From contig NC_084606.1 in the NCBI RefSeq assembly GCF_033807715.1, positions 35,563,898 to 35,627,897 on the forward strand: a stretch of 64,000 bases of DNA. The letters are read 5' to 3'. Both the position numbers and the translations under genes were made by a program. Below, piece by piece: positions 34,119-45,618 of the stretch (position 1 is its first letter; every line of letters starts with the position of its first letter). The notes below the pieces were generated by a model, which did not search any database, had not been told where the DNA came from, and saw nothing but the letters and a program-made list of their open reading frames with translations. This stretch comes from Cololabis saira. Its lineage: Eukaryota > Chordata > Actinopteri > Beloniformes > Belonidae.

Positions 34119-35281
34119 ATGATTACGACTAGGGATTTGTTCTTCTTTTTATACACATGTGCCATCTGTAACTACTCCATAACAGCTTCCCAGTGTGGAA
34201 CAGGTAAAGAATACATTTCCATCATAAATCAGCATTTCATTTATTTATTTATCTCTTTGTTGTTTGTTTGGCTGAATGAAAAACTAGAATGTGTAGTCAT
34301 GTCTGAATATTTTTATCCAACCTAACGTTAATAGAACGTGTTCAGAGGAGGTACGATGGGTGTTTGGCTGTTTATTCTTTTAGGGGTTTTGGGCGCTCAT
34401 GTACACAGCTGCAACCACAAGTTTACAATTAGTGTAGAAAAATACGACTGTAAATTTGAGGAAGCTTTTCTAACTTTAGGTTGGTTAGGATTGCTAATGT
34501 TTGTACTTTTTTTTTAGTAAAATGTACAATTTTTCTCTTGTCCTTCAGATGGTCAAGAGGTTTACTTTGAGCTTGTGGTGAGGAACAGCATTAAACACGA
34601 TGAGGTAACTTACAACACTCACGTGATTCCTGGAGGAATCCTGCTGGGAGGATTGAGGAGACTCATGAAGGACGACGAACACTTTACGTGAGATCACTAC
34701 GTCAACTGTTGCTTGTGTTTGGAGGCCAAAGACATCAGGGTCGATGGTTCCTCAGTTCAGATGACTCTTTTGTTTCTTTTAGTCACGATGGCCTTTTTAT
34801 TACCATAACCATGACACATGAAACCACCCAGTGTTTACCTGAAAACTAAACTCATGCTTACTGTATGTAACCTTAGTCCAGGTTGGAGGACTTCCTGGTG
34901 ACAGTCACCATCCCCGTCAAGGGAAAGACTTTCTGTATTGTTCTGTACTAATTCTTGGTTCGTATCTGATGTCCTTTGGTATTCTGGTTGATCTTGCAGG
35001 TTCACATACACAGAGCATCCTGACCTGGGCCCATACCTGGAAAGTGTGAACCATGTTTCTGGAAACCCTGTAGACCACACCTACTGGGAGCTGCTGGTCA
35101 AGAAACCATTTCCCCCACCCGTGAGACTCGATGTTGGCAAGTCCACTACAAAAATCTGAATGATCTGGCAGGCGTCCTGTAAGTCTCCATCTAACGCCTG
35201 TTTTGGGTATTTTCTACAGGTATCGGATGTTACAGGCCCGAGGAAGGCGATCAAGTCATATTCAATTTTACAAGGTGGTAA
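34119..35281 (+). CDS. Transcobalamin-like protein, beta domain only (140 aa)
   Basis: Four exons (34119-34203, 34549-34687, 35000-35136, 35220-35281) join in frame to give 140 residues. Residues 1 to about 22 form a signal peptide (RDLFFFLYTCAIC). The rest is the C-terminal (beta, DUF4430-type) domain of cobalamin carriers: GGILLGGLRRLMKDDEHFTF, EHPDLGPYLESVNHVSG, TYWELL (102-107), DVGIGCY (119-125). In transcobalamin and intrinsic factor this domain follows a helical alpha domain and covers the cobalamin; here the alpha domain is absent. Fish are known to have short transcobalamin-beta genes, and this fits one (tcnba/tcnbb/tcnl type), so vitamin B12 binding outside the cell is the likely role. 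Introns 1 and 2 are GT-AG; intron 3 has a GC donor (GTTG|GCAAGT). No disabling change was seen. Confidence 0.88.
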
Positions 35282-35362
35282 AGAATCATCAGATTGTCCA
35301 AATGGGATCAGCGCCCATCACGTTCATGGATGATTAGCTACCAGCTTTTGTTCATGAGTGAC

Positions 35363-35388
35363 AATAAAACCAGAATTTAAGAAATAAA
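35363..35388 (+). promoter_or_regulatory. Two polyadenylation signals
   Basis: AATAAA at 35363-35368 and 35383-35388, about 80-105 bp after the stop codon of the transcobalamin-like gene. They define a short 3' UTR. Confidence 0.75.
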
Positions 35389-35593
35389 ACTATTGTCTTT
35401 TATCATTTATCTTCGGAAAAGTGAAGCGTTTGACGCAGGAACCAGGCACCTGCATAAACCTGCGTGAAGCTGCGTAAACCATTACTTGGATTGAAGTGTT
35501 TGGCCACACCTACTAATTATTTAATGAAATGTCTATATAACCTTATTTCAGCCTTTCTAACAGATCTTTGGATATTTCTCTTTTGTTGCTACA

Positions 35594-37265
35594 ATGGAGT
35601 TATACACTGATAAAATAATTAACTTTTACAATAAGTTAGTGTCACTGAGGAAAAGACAGGAGGCAGAGCAGGAGGTAGCAGAGGTGAAGATGCTGATGTT
35701 CTCTATGGGAGTGACCAGATTGGATAGGATCAGGAATGAGTACATCAGAGGGACAGCACATGTTAGAGGCTTTGGAGATAAAGTCAGGGAGGCCAGACTG
35801 AGATGGTTGGGACATGTCCAGAGGAGAGATAGTGAATATATTCGCAAGGTGGTCAGCAGAGTCCAAGTGGGGCGAGCAGGTCTCGGCCGATGTCAGACCC
35901 CCTCTTCTGGTCGAAGGCCTCCAAGCAACAGAGGAAAGCCATGGTGGTGTCAGAGGTGGCAAGGTCAGAGCAGGAACGCTATTCAATCAAAGCGGTGGCT
36001 CAAAGCCGGCAAGGGGATTGGTCATCATGGGAAGGCGTAATGGCCAGGCGGATGACATGGCCTGACCTGTGGAAGATCCCCCTAGCCAGGATCAGCTTCC
36101 TAATCTGAGCATTGTATAACACCCTACCTTGTCCCCAAAACCTCCACCTGTGGTTCGGCACAGAAGAGATCTGCCCCTTCTGTGACACCGTCAATGCGAG
36201 CCTCCAGCACATCTTGTCGGGATGCAAGACGGCTCAGTCCCAAGGTCGCTACAGATGGCGGCACGATGTTGTCTTGAAGAAGCTGGTGGCATAGTCTTGC
36301 AGACAAAAGGCAAACAGCCTGCCAGCGGCCCCAGAGGGACGCACCATCCAGTTTGCAAGGGCTGGCGAGACAATAAATGACCCCCCCCCCCCCCCCACGC
36401 CCACTAAACGCAGGAAGGCTCCCCTCGTCCGGCAGCGAATGGTGCATGAGGGTCGACCTAGGAAGGCAGCTGCAGTTCCCCAGAGAGATCGTCGATACAA
36501 CTCTAAGGCCAGACATGGTGCTATGGTCCGTGGCCAGCAAAGCGGTCCTCCTGGTGGAGCTCACTGTACCGTGGGAGGGGGTCTGGAAGCTGCGCATGAT
36601 AGGAAAAGGGCAAAGTACTCAGACCTGGCAGCAGAGTGCAGGGAGGCTGGCTGGAAAGCCACGATATGCCTTGTAGAGGTGGGGTGCAGGGGTTCATTGG
36701 CTCCTCAACCTCCCGTCTGCTGCGAGACCTTGGGTGCACAGGAGCCGGCCATTGCAGAGCGGCAAAAGGAGCTGGCAGAGGAGGCCGAGAACGGCAGCTT
36801 CTGGTTGTGGCTACGGAGGAAGAGTAGGAGCTGGGGGCCAAGTAACACCTAGGGCGTCAGTGGGGTTGGCAGGGAGAAATCCCAGCCATCGCTCCAACAC
36901 TGGTCGGTGTCCTGGGGTTAAAGGAGCGAAACATCAATGACCAGTGGTCTCCAGCTGATGACCCAAAGTTAGCCCACGTTGAAGTTGGTCCATTTCCAAA
37001 AGGCACCGGAGGAGGTGCATCAGGCAGAAATGTCCGGCAGGAAGACCACCTGTATTTCTAATCTTTGGTAGAAGGATGCTGAGTGTTGTACTGCCAGGCA
37101 GGAGGCCCCGAGGAAGACCAAAGAGGAGGTTTATATATGGAGTGAAAGAGGACATGAAGGTAGTTGGGGTAAGAGAAGAGGATGCAGAAGACAGGCTCAG
37201 GTGGTGGAGGCAACTGATTTCCTTTGGCGACCCCTGAAGGGAAAAGCCGAAAGGAGAAGAAAAAG
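35594..37265 (+). pseudogene. RTE-type LINE tail, split by another LINE
   Basis: The first part (35594-35842) encodes VAEVKMLMFSMGVTRLDRIR, NEYIRGTAHVRGFGDKV and ARLRWLGHVQRRDSEYI. The frame resumes at about 37067 with GRRML and RGRPKRRFIYGVKEDMKVV, then DRLRWWRQLISFGDP, and ends in an A-rich (AAAGG/GAAGAA) tail near 37265. These are C-terminal sequences of RTE-type reverse transcriptases. The two parts join precisely if 35843-37066 is removed. Confidence 0.85.
35843..37066 (+). pseudogene. R2-like LINE fragment, second copy
   Basis: Same family as 27905-29440: SIKAVAQSRQGDWSSWEGV, a finger (CPFCDTVNASLQHILSGC), the endonuclease-like block (TTLRPDMVLWS, LLVELTVPWE) and LVEVGCRG. Broken by several stops and frameshifts and a poly-C run (36378-36396). 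Its 3' UTR shares the GCGAAACATCAA core with the first copy (ACGAAACGTCAA). It interrupts the RTE-type LINE, so it is the younger of the two. Confidence 0.82.
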
Positions 37266-37399
37266 CCTTTTAGCATGTAGCCACGTTCTTACCGGAGTCC
37301 AACAGAGGCTGAAGGCTGAATTATGGTTCTTTGTTAAATCAGCACAGAGCCTGGGGAGGCTCTAGCGAGCAGCGATATGTGAGGTCGTGTTTGTACAGA

Positions 37400-40300
37400 G
37401 CTCCCGATCGGGACGAACCTTTTTTGTAAATAATTTTTTTAGAAAACAACTTTGGACGGACTGAGTTCATCTCTGGCAACTGAACAACGCCAAGGCATCG
37501 TACTTACAGCTTTATCTGTTTCATAACATACGACTAAACGGCAAAATGCCTAAAGGAAAACGCAGCAAGAAGGAGGCCTCTGCTAAAACCTCGGACTCGG
37601 TTGGAAACACGTCCGCAAATGAGGAATCCTCAGATGAGGAAACAACAGATCTGTCTGCCGTCATGGCTGCCATTGCAAACAGTGAAAATAGGATTCTGTC
37701 ACGGATAGACTTAAGTGCAGCTGATTTGAACACTAAGATAGATGCGCTCCGGGAGGACGTGGTGAGGCAGGACACCCGCCTGAGCCAGTTGGAATCCGGC
37801 CTGAATATGTACTCCGATAAAACGGCTACCACTGAGAACGAGGTTGCCATGCTAAAAACAGAGGTCGCCTCACTCCGCCAGAAAGTGGAAGAAAGAAGAT
37901 GTTGAATCGTGTGAGGGACGGCGGCCCACTGTGAATGTCGCCAAGTTACTGCAAGAACTATTGGGCCTCAACTTTACCCCGACCCTGGATGCGGCATACC
38001 GCGCCGCCCGACGCGCTGCCGACAGGGACCCTCCCAGAGTTATCGTGATCAGATTCCATTACCTACCGGAACGGGAGGAGGTCCTCCGCGGCGCGGCTCG
38101 CTTGACGCCGCTGACACTGCACGGCAAGAGAGTGAGTATCTTTCCAGACTACACGATGACGGTGGCCAAGAAGAGAGCGGCATTTGCCGAAGCTAAACGT
38201 CTACTACGGAGCTGCCAGAAAGTCAGGTTCGGTGTCTGGTTCCCCGCGGTGCTGCGCATCACCGACTCAGCTGGTCTGGAGAAGCGGTTCGAGGACCCAG
38301 CGGCAGCGGTGGAATACATTAAAAAGAACTTGAAGACCAAGGACAGTGTAAATTGATTTAACTAACTGGACAATGGGGACTAGATGTTAATAACAAGTGG
38401 GTGAGTCAAATTGTGGAGGCTTTGAATATCAGACCCTTCTTTTTTGATGCTCTTTGACAACATCTATTCATCCACCCCCTTATTCCATAATGCCCGCAGC
38501 AGCGAGACTCCCGGGAGATATTGACATCTTTTAGCTCAGGGATGCTGGTGCCTGGTGTTTGAAATACATCATATAGACTTTATAATATAATACCAATCTA
38601 TATCATAGTTCGCCCTGGTTAGGGCCTGTTAGGAGGATAGGTTAGATGGTTATCTGCAGGGTAATGCTAGAAGAGGGAAGTGCGATCTTGACGGGTTTAG
38701 TAGATCAGCATAGGGATTCAAGGCTCAGTTTTAGTTTTACTTTTAGTTTTAGTTTTGTAGTCAGGCAGGGACTCTTTTGCATTTTGTCACATTTCTTGCT
38801 TTTATTTATCCTAGAAATACAATGTCCGATACACTTAAGTCAGGCCATATTCGTTTTTTGAGTTGGAACATAAAGGGAATCCACAACCCAGTGAAGCGAA
38901 GCAGGGTGTTTGCACATATAAAAACACTAAGAAGTGATATCGTATTTTTACAGGAGACTCACTTACGATCTAGTGAATGTACAAAACTAAAGAAAGCTTG
39001 GATAGGGCAATTATTCTGTTAAAAAAATGAGGATAGAGTGCGTGGTACAGATATTTTGATCAGAAAGGGCATCCCATTCATCCCATCGCAGACTGTTTGT
39101 GATCCCAGGGGTAGATATATTTTTGTAAATGGCAAACTGTACGGTACCCAGGTAACATTGGCTAATGTGTATGGACCCAATTGGCACGACCCCCTTTTTT
39201 TTACTAATTTTATCGCACTATTGCCAGATCCCGGCCGCAACCAGTTGATACTGGGGGGAGACTTTAACTGTGTTTTGCACCCGAAACTTGATAGATCAAA
39301 TCCCAGGCCTAATAGTAAAATTTCAAACTCGGGTGCAGTCATCCAGGCATTTATAGATACTTTTTGACCCTTGGAGGAGATACAATCCAAGTACTAGACA
39401 ATATTCTTTCTTCTCCCCAGTCCACCACTCTTTTTCTTGGATTTACTTTTTCCTTGTAGATAGTGGAACTCTCCCTATGATCAAGGATAGCCAGTACAAT
39501 AGCATCGTTATTTCCGACCATGGCCCAGTGCAGCTGGATATATGCTTCCCAGAGTGTACCAGACCACGCCATACATGGCGGTTTGATCCCCTGTTGTTAT
39601 CCAGGGACTCTTTTAAGGAGTTAATTTCCCAACAAATTGATAGTTTTCTGGAATTCAATTTCACTCCAGATATGCCTCTAACCACTGTGTGGGAGGCCCT
39701 TAAGGCCTATCTCACAGGCCAGATAATCTCCTACACAGTTTATGAGAGAAAGAAACGCAAACAGCGCTTGAGTGATTTGTCTCGCAGTTTAGCAGAGGTT
39801 GATCGTAAATATGCCGACTCTCCAACGCCCGAGCTCTCCAGAGAAAAATTATTGTTAAAAACTGAATTCGACAACCTTTCCATTCAACAAACTGAACAAC
39901 TATTTTTTAAATCAAAACAAAAATTCTATGAACACAGGGAGAAGGCTGGTTAACTTTTAGCGCACCAAATTAGACAGTCTGCAGCTGTACACACGATTCC
40001 TGAGATCCGAACAGAACTGGGAGAGAAAACCACCAACCCTAATGCAATAAATGACGAATTTAAAAATTCTATATGACTCTCTACAGATCGGAGCCACCGG
40101 ACGACCCGTCTGATATCATTACATTTTTAGAGGGGCTGACTATACCGACGATCACCCCAGAGGACAGTTTGCAGATGGATAGGAAAATTACAGCAGCTGA
40201 AGTGATGCAGGCAATTAGATCAATGCAGAGTGGTAAGGCGGGGAGGCCTGATGGGTTTCCGACTGAGATATACAAAGAATTTGCTCATAAGCTCAATACT

Positions 40301-42600
40301 GCTCAAAAAGGACAAGTTCCTTTTACTATGCAGCTCGTACCGCCCAATAAGCCTTCTGAACTGCGATTATAAAATTCTCACAAAAATACTAGCCACTAGC
40401 ATAGACGGTGTGATTCCAACAGTCATTGACCCGGAACAAACGGGCTTCATCCCGGGCAGACAATCATTTTACAATATGCGTAGATTGTTCAACATCCTGT
40501 ACACCCCACATACGGCATCTGAGGAGAGCGCAAAGGTGGTGATCTCCTTAGATGCCGAAAAAGCATTTTACCGTGTTGAGTGGCAGTACCTGTTTGCGGT
40601 TTCCCCATCTCAGATCTTGCAGGAAGGGCTGCGGCCTCTCCCCATATTTGTTCGATCTGGCGGTCGAGCCCCTTGCTATAGCCCTTAGAGCGGAAGAGGG
40701 TGTCACTGGTAACTCCCGTGGTGGTAAAATCCACAAGGTGGCACTATATGCAGATTACCTGCTCTTATATATATCCAATCCGATAGTATCAATACCAAAG
40801 TTATTGTTGATCCTAGAAAACTTTAGACATCTCTCAGGCTATAAATTGAACTACTCAAAGAGCCTTCTTTTTCCAATTGACGACTCAGACGCAGACTATT
40901 CTGAATTTCCGTTCAAAATAGAATGCAGCGTACTCACCTATCTAGGAATGCAGTTACCCACAAGATGGAAAATTTGGAGAAACACAACTTTAAGTCATTA
41001 CTTGACTGAACAAAACAGGATTTTGCGAAATGGTCAATATTACCGATTTCACTATATAGTTAAAATGACAGTTCTCCCTAGATTTCTTTATGTTTTTCAG
41101 ATGATCCCGATATTTATCTTTCTGAAAACATTTAAACAATTAGACAGACTTATCTCTTCATTTATATGGAACAATTCTAATCCTAGAATTAAAAAAATAT
41201 ATCTGGAGGTTCCTAAAGATGCTGGTGGGTTAGGACTACCCAATTTTCTCTGGTATTATTGGGCAGCTATCATGGTTAAATTTACACATTGGATTTACAC
41301 ATATGAGAATAAGCAAGGTCCAGACTGGGTCCACATGGAATTATTATCCAACCCTCTACCAACACTCACGTCATCGTTACCATCCGACTGTAATACAGGG
41401 CTTGCAAATCCGGTAGTTAAAGCCTCACTCAAGACATGGTCACAGTTTAGGAGACATTTTCATTTGAAGCAGCATACCAGCTTCTTCCCAGTAGCAAATA
41501 ACCATTTCTTTCTTCCATCTGGGTTTGACAATGCATTTCATTATTGGCATAGAAATGGACTGATATTCTTCTGCGATTTATACGAAGATAACACGTTTAT
41601 TTAGTTTGAAACGCTCGAAAATGACCATAATATACCCAGATCGCATTATTTTAGATTTCTCCAGATACGTAGCTTCACCAAGAGAAAAGTTTCCCTCATT
41701 CCCTTTTATACCACCTAAGAGCCAGTTAGATGCTATTTTAGAACTGGATCCCTATGAGAAGAAAATGAGTTTCTGTGATTTACAACATGATAAGGGGCTT
41801 GAAACCGATGTCATGGGATAAGACTAAAGTAGCATGGGAGGGGGATTTGGGGGTCGAGCTTTCTGAGGATATGTGGCAAAGTAGTTTAGAACGTATTCAC
41901 ACTTCATCCTTGTGTATATGCCATGACTTAATTCAATTTAAAGTACTTCACCGCCTGCACTACTCAAGAGATAAATTGTCCAAACTCTTTCCCACTACCG
42001 ACCCTGGTTGTCCTAGGTGCGGCTATGTGCCTGCCACAACAGGACACATGTTCTGGTCATGTACTTCTCTTAATGATTATTGGAAACAGATATTTGGTGT
42101 ATTCTCTAAAATTTGTGGTCAAACTGTAACACCTAGCTATCACACAGCCATCTTTGGTGTACCACCTCCGGGCTGTAAAGTCTCAAAATTACAGGCAAAT
42201 GTCTTAGCATTTGCTTCTCTGCTTGCACGCAGACTTATACTTTTTAACTGGAAATCAAAGGTAGCCCCGTCATTCCTACAGTGGCTGAGGGATGTACTAT
42301 CTTTCTTACCGTTAGAGAAATTGAGATACAAGATATGTAAAGCACGCAAAAACTTCACTTTGGCCTGGAGTCCATTTATAGAATTTGTGGAAAGTTTTCA
42401 CTTTCAATGAAGGATTGTTTTTGTTTCTGTGTATTTATTTATTTATTTTTGTTTGTTTATTAATTTTATGCCTGTCTAAGAGCCTTGGGGGTGGAGGGTT
42501 GGGGGATATTCTCTTTGTATATCTACGTTTGTAAGTTTAAAGTTTAAAAAAGAAAAAAAGAAAAATAAAGTGCATGACACATTCAAAAAAGAAAAAAGTG
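37400..42600 (+). pseudogene. Near full-length L1-clade LINE, disabled
   Basis: ORF1 starts at 37546 (MPKGKRSKKEASAKTSD), has a coiled coil to about 37900, then after a frameshift an RNA-binding and C-terminal domain (ARRAADRDPPRVIVIRFHYL, VSIFPDYTMTVAKKR) to 38356. ORF2 starts at 38822: an apurinic-type endonuclease (IRFLSWNIKGIHNPVKRSR, IVFLQETHL, LILGGDFNCVL, ISDHGPVQLD), a reverse transcriptase (YRPISLLNCDYKILTKILA, EQTGFIPGRQS, VISLDAEKAF) and a C-terminal finger (CPRCGYVPATTGHMFWSC), ending at 42410. ORF2 is cut into at least eight frames, and the catalytic YADD reads YADY (about 40751). An A-rich tail with AATAAA follows at about 42545-42595. The 5' region before 37546 is GC-richer and may be its promoter. 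Confidence 0.92.
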
Positions 42601-43261
42601 AGGAATTTCAAAAAGAAAGGCAGAGACTAAGAGAAATGAAATCTTCAAAAAAAAAAAAGGGCTACTACGGAGCCCCTAAAGGGACACAGATTTTTTTTTT
42701 ATAATGAGTTGTACGTGCGCGCGTAAAGGTTTCACGCGTGCGCAACCTTTAAGTGAGCACGTAAAGTTGTTTACTTGCAAGCAAAGTGGTAATGTCCTTA
42801 TAATGGAGTCCCAGGTTAAAATATATCTCAGCTAAATCCTGTAATGTCATTTCCATTTATAAACAGAGCAGGGCGCAACTGGATGGTCTCAAGTTCCAGC
42901 AAAACTCCCATGTACTTCTTTTAACGCGCTCACGTAGAACAACTTTTAGGCGCTCACTTATAAGTTTTGCGAGAGTGCGTGAAACTTTTTTGTGAGTGCA
43001 TAAACGTTTTACGTCTCATTCCTCATTTTGTCTCATTCCTTGTTAAATTATACATATATAATTTGATTATCCACTTGAAATGATTGTTAATTATATGACT
43101 GGAACACATAAGAAGGTTTTCCATGTGGAACGTGTTTCCCCTCCTCTCCGTTTGTTGTTGCGTTGCGCCTGTTCGTCCAGCAGATGGCGACATTTCCCCC
43201 GCATATTCGCCGGCCCCTGCGCTCTCCCCACGGCGACCCCGCAGCCCCCGCAGAGAAGAAG
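42600..43261. other. Unassigned; possible MITE and low-complexity sequence
   Basis: CTACTACGGAGCCCCTAAAG and repeated GCGCGTAAAGGTTTCACGCG / TTTTGCGAGAGTGCGTGAAA words suggest a non-autonomous element between about 42660 and 43030, but its ends were not resolved. From 43150 to 43260 lies a short C-rich stretch of unknown nature. Confidence 0.35.
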
Positions 43262-43460
43262 TTTCTGTTTTTAAGTCTGATCTCAAGACCTACTTGTTCA
43301 GACAGGCATGTGAATTATAACGTCTGTCTTTTATGTTCTGCTGCAAACTCTGCTGTTCTCTGTTGTTTAAATTGTGTTTCCATATTCGGATTGTTGTACG
43401 GTGACCTTGAGTGCCATGAAAGGCGCCTAACAAATGAAATGTATTATTATTATTCATTAT
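43262..43460 (+). repeat. 3' end of a CR1/L2-type LINE
   Basis: The frame SLISRPTCSDRH / KSDLKTYLFRQAC is the usual LINE C-terminus. It is followed by GTGACCTTGAGTGCCATGAA, AGGCGCC and an (ATT)n tail at 43440-43455. This differs from the family at 57613-60553. Confidence 0.7.
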
Positions 43461-43639
43461 TAAGAATGGTACGGTCCTCCATCAGTGCTGCAACTCCATC
43501 TTCTCCTACAATAATCCAAACCAGAACAACATATTTTTTTTTTAAATCACAGAGAAAATTAGGAATCTTTGCCAAGGATATCCTACTAAAAACTTTATTT
43601 TGGGGGGTGACTAGATGTTGAGTGGCTAGATAGGTCTCC

Positions 43640-44245
43640 TTAAAAGTAATCAAGTAAATCCAGAATTAATTTTTGGTTGGTCTCAGATAATGGACCTGGG
43701 TTACAGTCAGCTGCTACAATTTCTGCACCTCTAACTGATCATTGCATGATGAAACTTAATTTTATATCCACAAACACATATTTAAAAAAGGTTATTGGAA
43801 ATTGAATTCAAATCTCCTGAAATATGATCCCTTTTGTCAAGAAACTATCACAACTATAAATAATATAAATACAGATTCAGACATTAAAACTTATAGAGAG
43901 AAATGGGAATATCTGAAGTATAAAACCAGATTTCTGTTTCACAGAGTAAAATATTAAACAGGAATACAATGAAAAAAGAGCTGGAAATCATCAAAGAAAT
44001 ACATTTTGTTTGTGATAAACCCTCTTTAAGTGAGAATGACCAACAAAAACATTTACTCTTGCAATCCTCATTAGATAACATTTACATCTCTGAAGCCAAG
44101 GGAGCATACATTAGATCTAGAGCGAAGTGGATAGAAGAGGGAGAGAGGAGTTCAGCATACTTCTGTAGTCTGGGACAAGTGCGAAATGCAATAAAAGCTT
44201 TATTGATAAATGATCAAGACAACCTGATCTCACAAAAATCCGTGA
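43640..44245 (+). pseudogene. L1 ORF2 fragment
   Basis: Broken frames read LTDHCMMKLNFIS and then a clear stretch from 43969: EAKGAYIRSRAKWIEEGERS, SAYFCSLGQVRNAIKALLIN. This is the segment between endonuclease and reverse transcriptase of L1-clade ORF2. Truncated on both sides and from a different copy than 37400-42600. Confidence 0.8.
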
Positions 44246-45000
44246 AATGCCAACAACCTCTCACCACTATTTTCCGTGGTATATGCACGGAAAATTGTAT
44301 AATTCCGTGTGAGCACCACGGATATTGTACCGTGCAAAGTCAATGGGATCCATTGTCGTGATATATACACGGATTATAACATTATTATTATTTATATATT
44401 ATTCTTTGTTATAGTGGCTAAGTTATACGTTTTTGATGTGCAAGGTACTGTTTGTTACTGTCAGTTTGTGAAAGCATGCTTTTAATGCTGTTTTAGCAGT
44501 GTTTTATTGAGGTTTTAATGGGAGTACCACGGATATAGTACTATGCGAAGTCAATGGGATCCGTGGTCGTGATATATACACGGATTATGACATTATTATT
44601 ATTTATATATTATTCTTTGTTATAGTGGCTAAATTATGAGTTTTTGTTGCGCAAGGTACTGTTTGTTACTGTCAGTTTGTAAAAGCATGTTTTTAACGCT
44701 GTTTTAGCAGTGTTTTATTGAGGTTTTAATGGGAGCACCACAGATATTGTACAATGCGAATCAATGGATACCGTTGTCGTGATATATACACAGATTATTA
44801 CATTATTATTATTTACATATTATTCTTTGTTATAGTGGCTGAATTATGAGTTTTTGTCGCGCAAGGTACTGTTTGTTACTGTCAGTTTGTAAAAGCATGT
44901 TTTTAAAGCTGTTTTAGCAGTGTTTTATTGAGGTTTTAATGGGAGCACCATGGATAAAGTACTATGCGAAGTCAATGGGATCCGTCAACCGATTTGACTG
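44246..45000. repeat. Tandem repeat, about 206-bp unit
   Basis: Three full units and a partial one, each beginning near GAGCACCACGGATATTGTAC and containing TCGTGATATATACACGGAT, GTACTGTTTGTTACTGTCAG and AGCAGTGTTTTATTGAGGTT. Starts lie near 44318, 44523, 44731 and 44941. The same family reappears at 56775-57120. Confidence 0.9.
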
Positions 45001-45317
45001 CTGTCATACCATTGAATGAAGGACAAAACGAAAACAATCATCCCATAGATATGGGCAAGTAGGGCCCTACTCTACCTACTAGTAGGTGCAGGAGGCTGTT
45101 ATTGCCCCTATCTATGGCTAACCCCATGTTAGTAATGCTCAGTAGGCACAGAAGTTTTGTTATGAAGCTCACACCTCACCTCCCTTTTTTATGTATTTAG
45201 CTAGAATTTTAAAACCTGAACAATAGAATTCAACGTAAAATGCCGGATCTTGTCCATTAAAAACAATACTTTTTGGAACATAGTGTAACGACCACAGATA
45301 AGATAAGGCCTTGCCCG

Positions 45318-45390
45318 CCTGTGCAACAGCATTTGGCCGACTGGTTAGTGCAGTTGACTGTGGTCTGGGAGACTGTGGTTCGAGACACGC
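45318..45390 (+). repeat. tRNA-like (Pol III) head, probable SINE
   Basis: TGGCCGACTGGTTAGTGC resembles box A and GGTTCGAGAC resembles box B, about 35 bp apart, in the layout of a serine-type tRNA. The intervening sequence does not make a canonical cloverleaf, so a SINE head is more likely than a tRNA gene. Confidence 0.45.
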
Positions 45391-45618
45391 TCTGGGCACG
45401 ACTTGTTCGCCACAGTATTTTCCTCATTGTGTTATGGTTTTCTTTTAATATCTTTAACATTTCTAAACACAAAAACACGAAATTGTCCTTGATAATTCAA
45501 TAATACAATAGGTTCATGTTAAGGACATCTGTTTTAATTAGTTCTCCTTCAATTATGACATGTTATTAATGCTCAGTAGGCAGAGGAGGTTTGTTATGTA
45601 TTGTTATAGATTTGCCTA

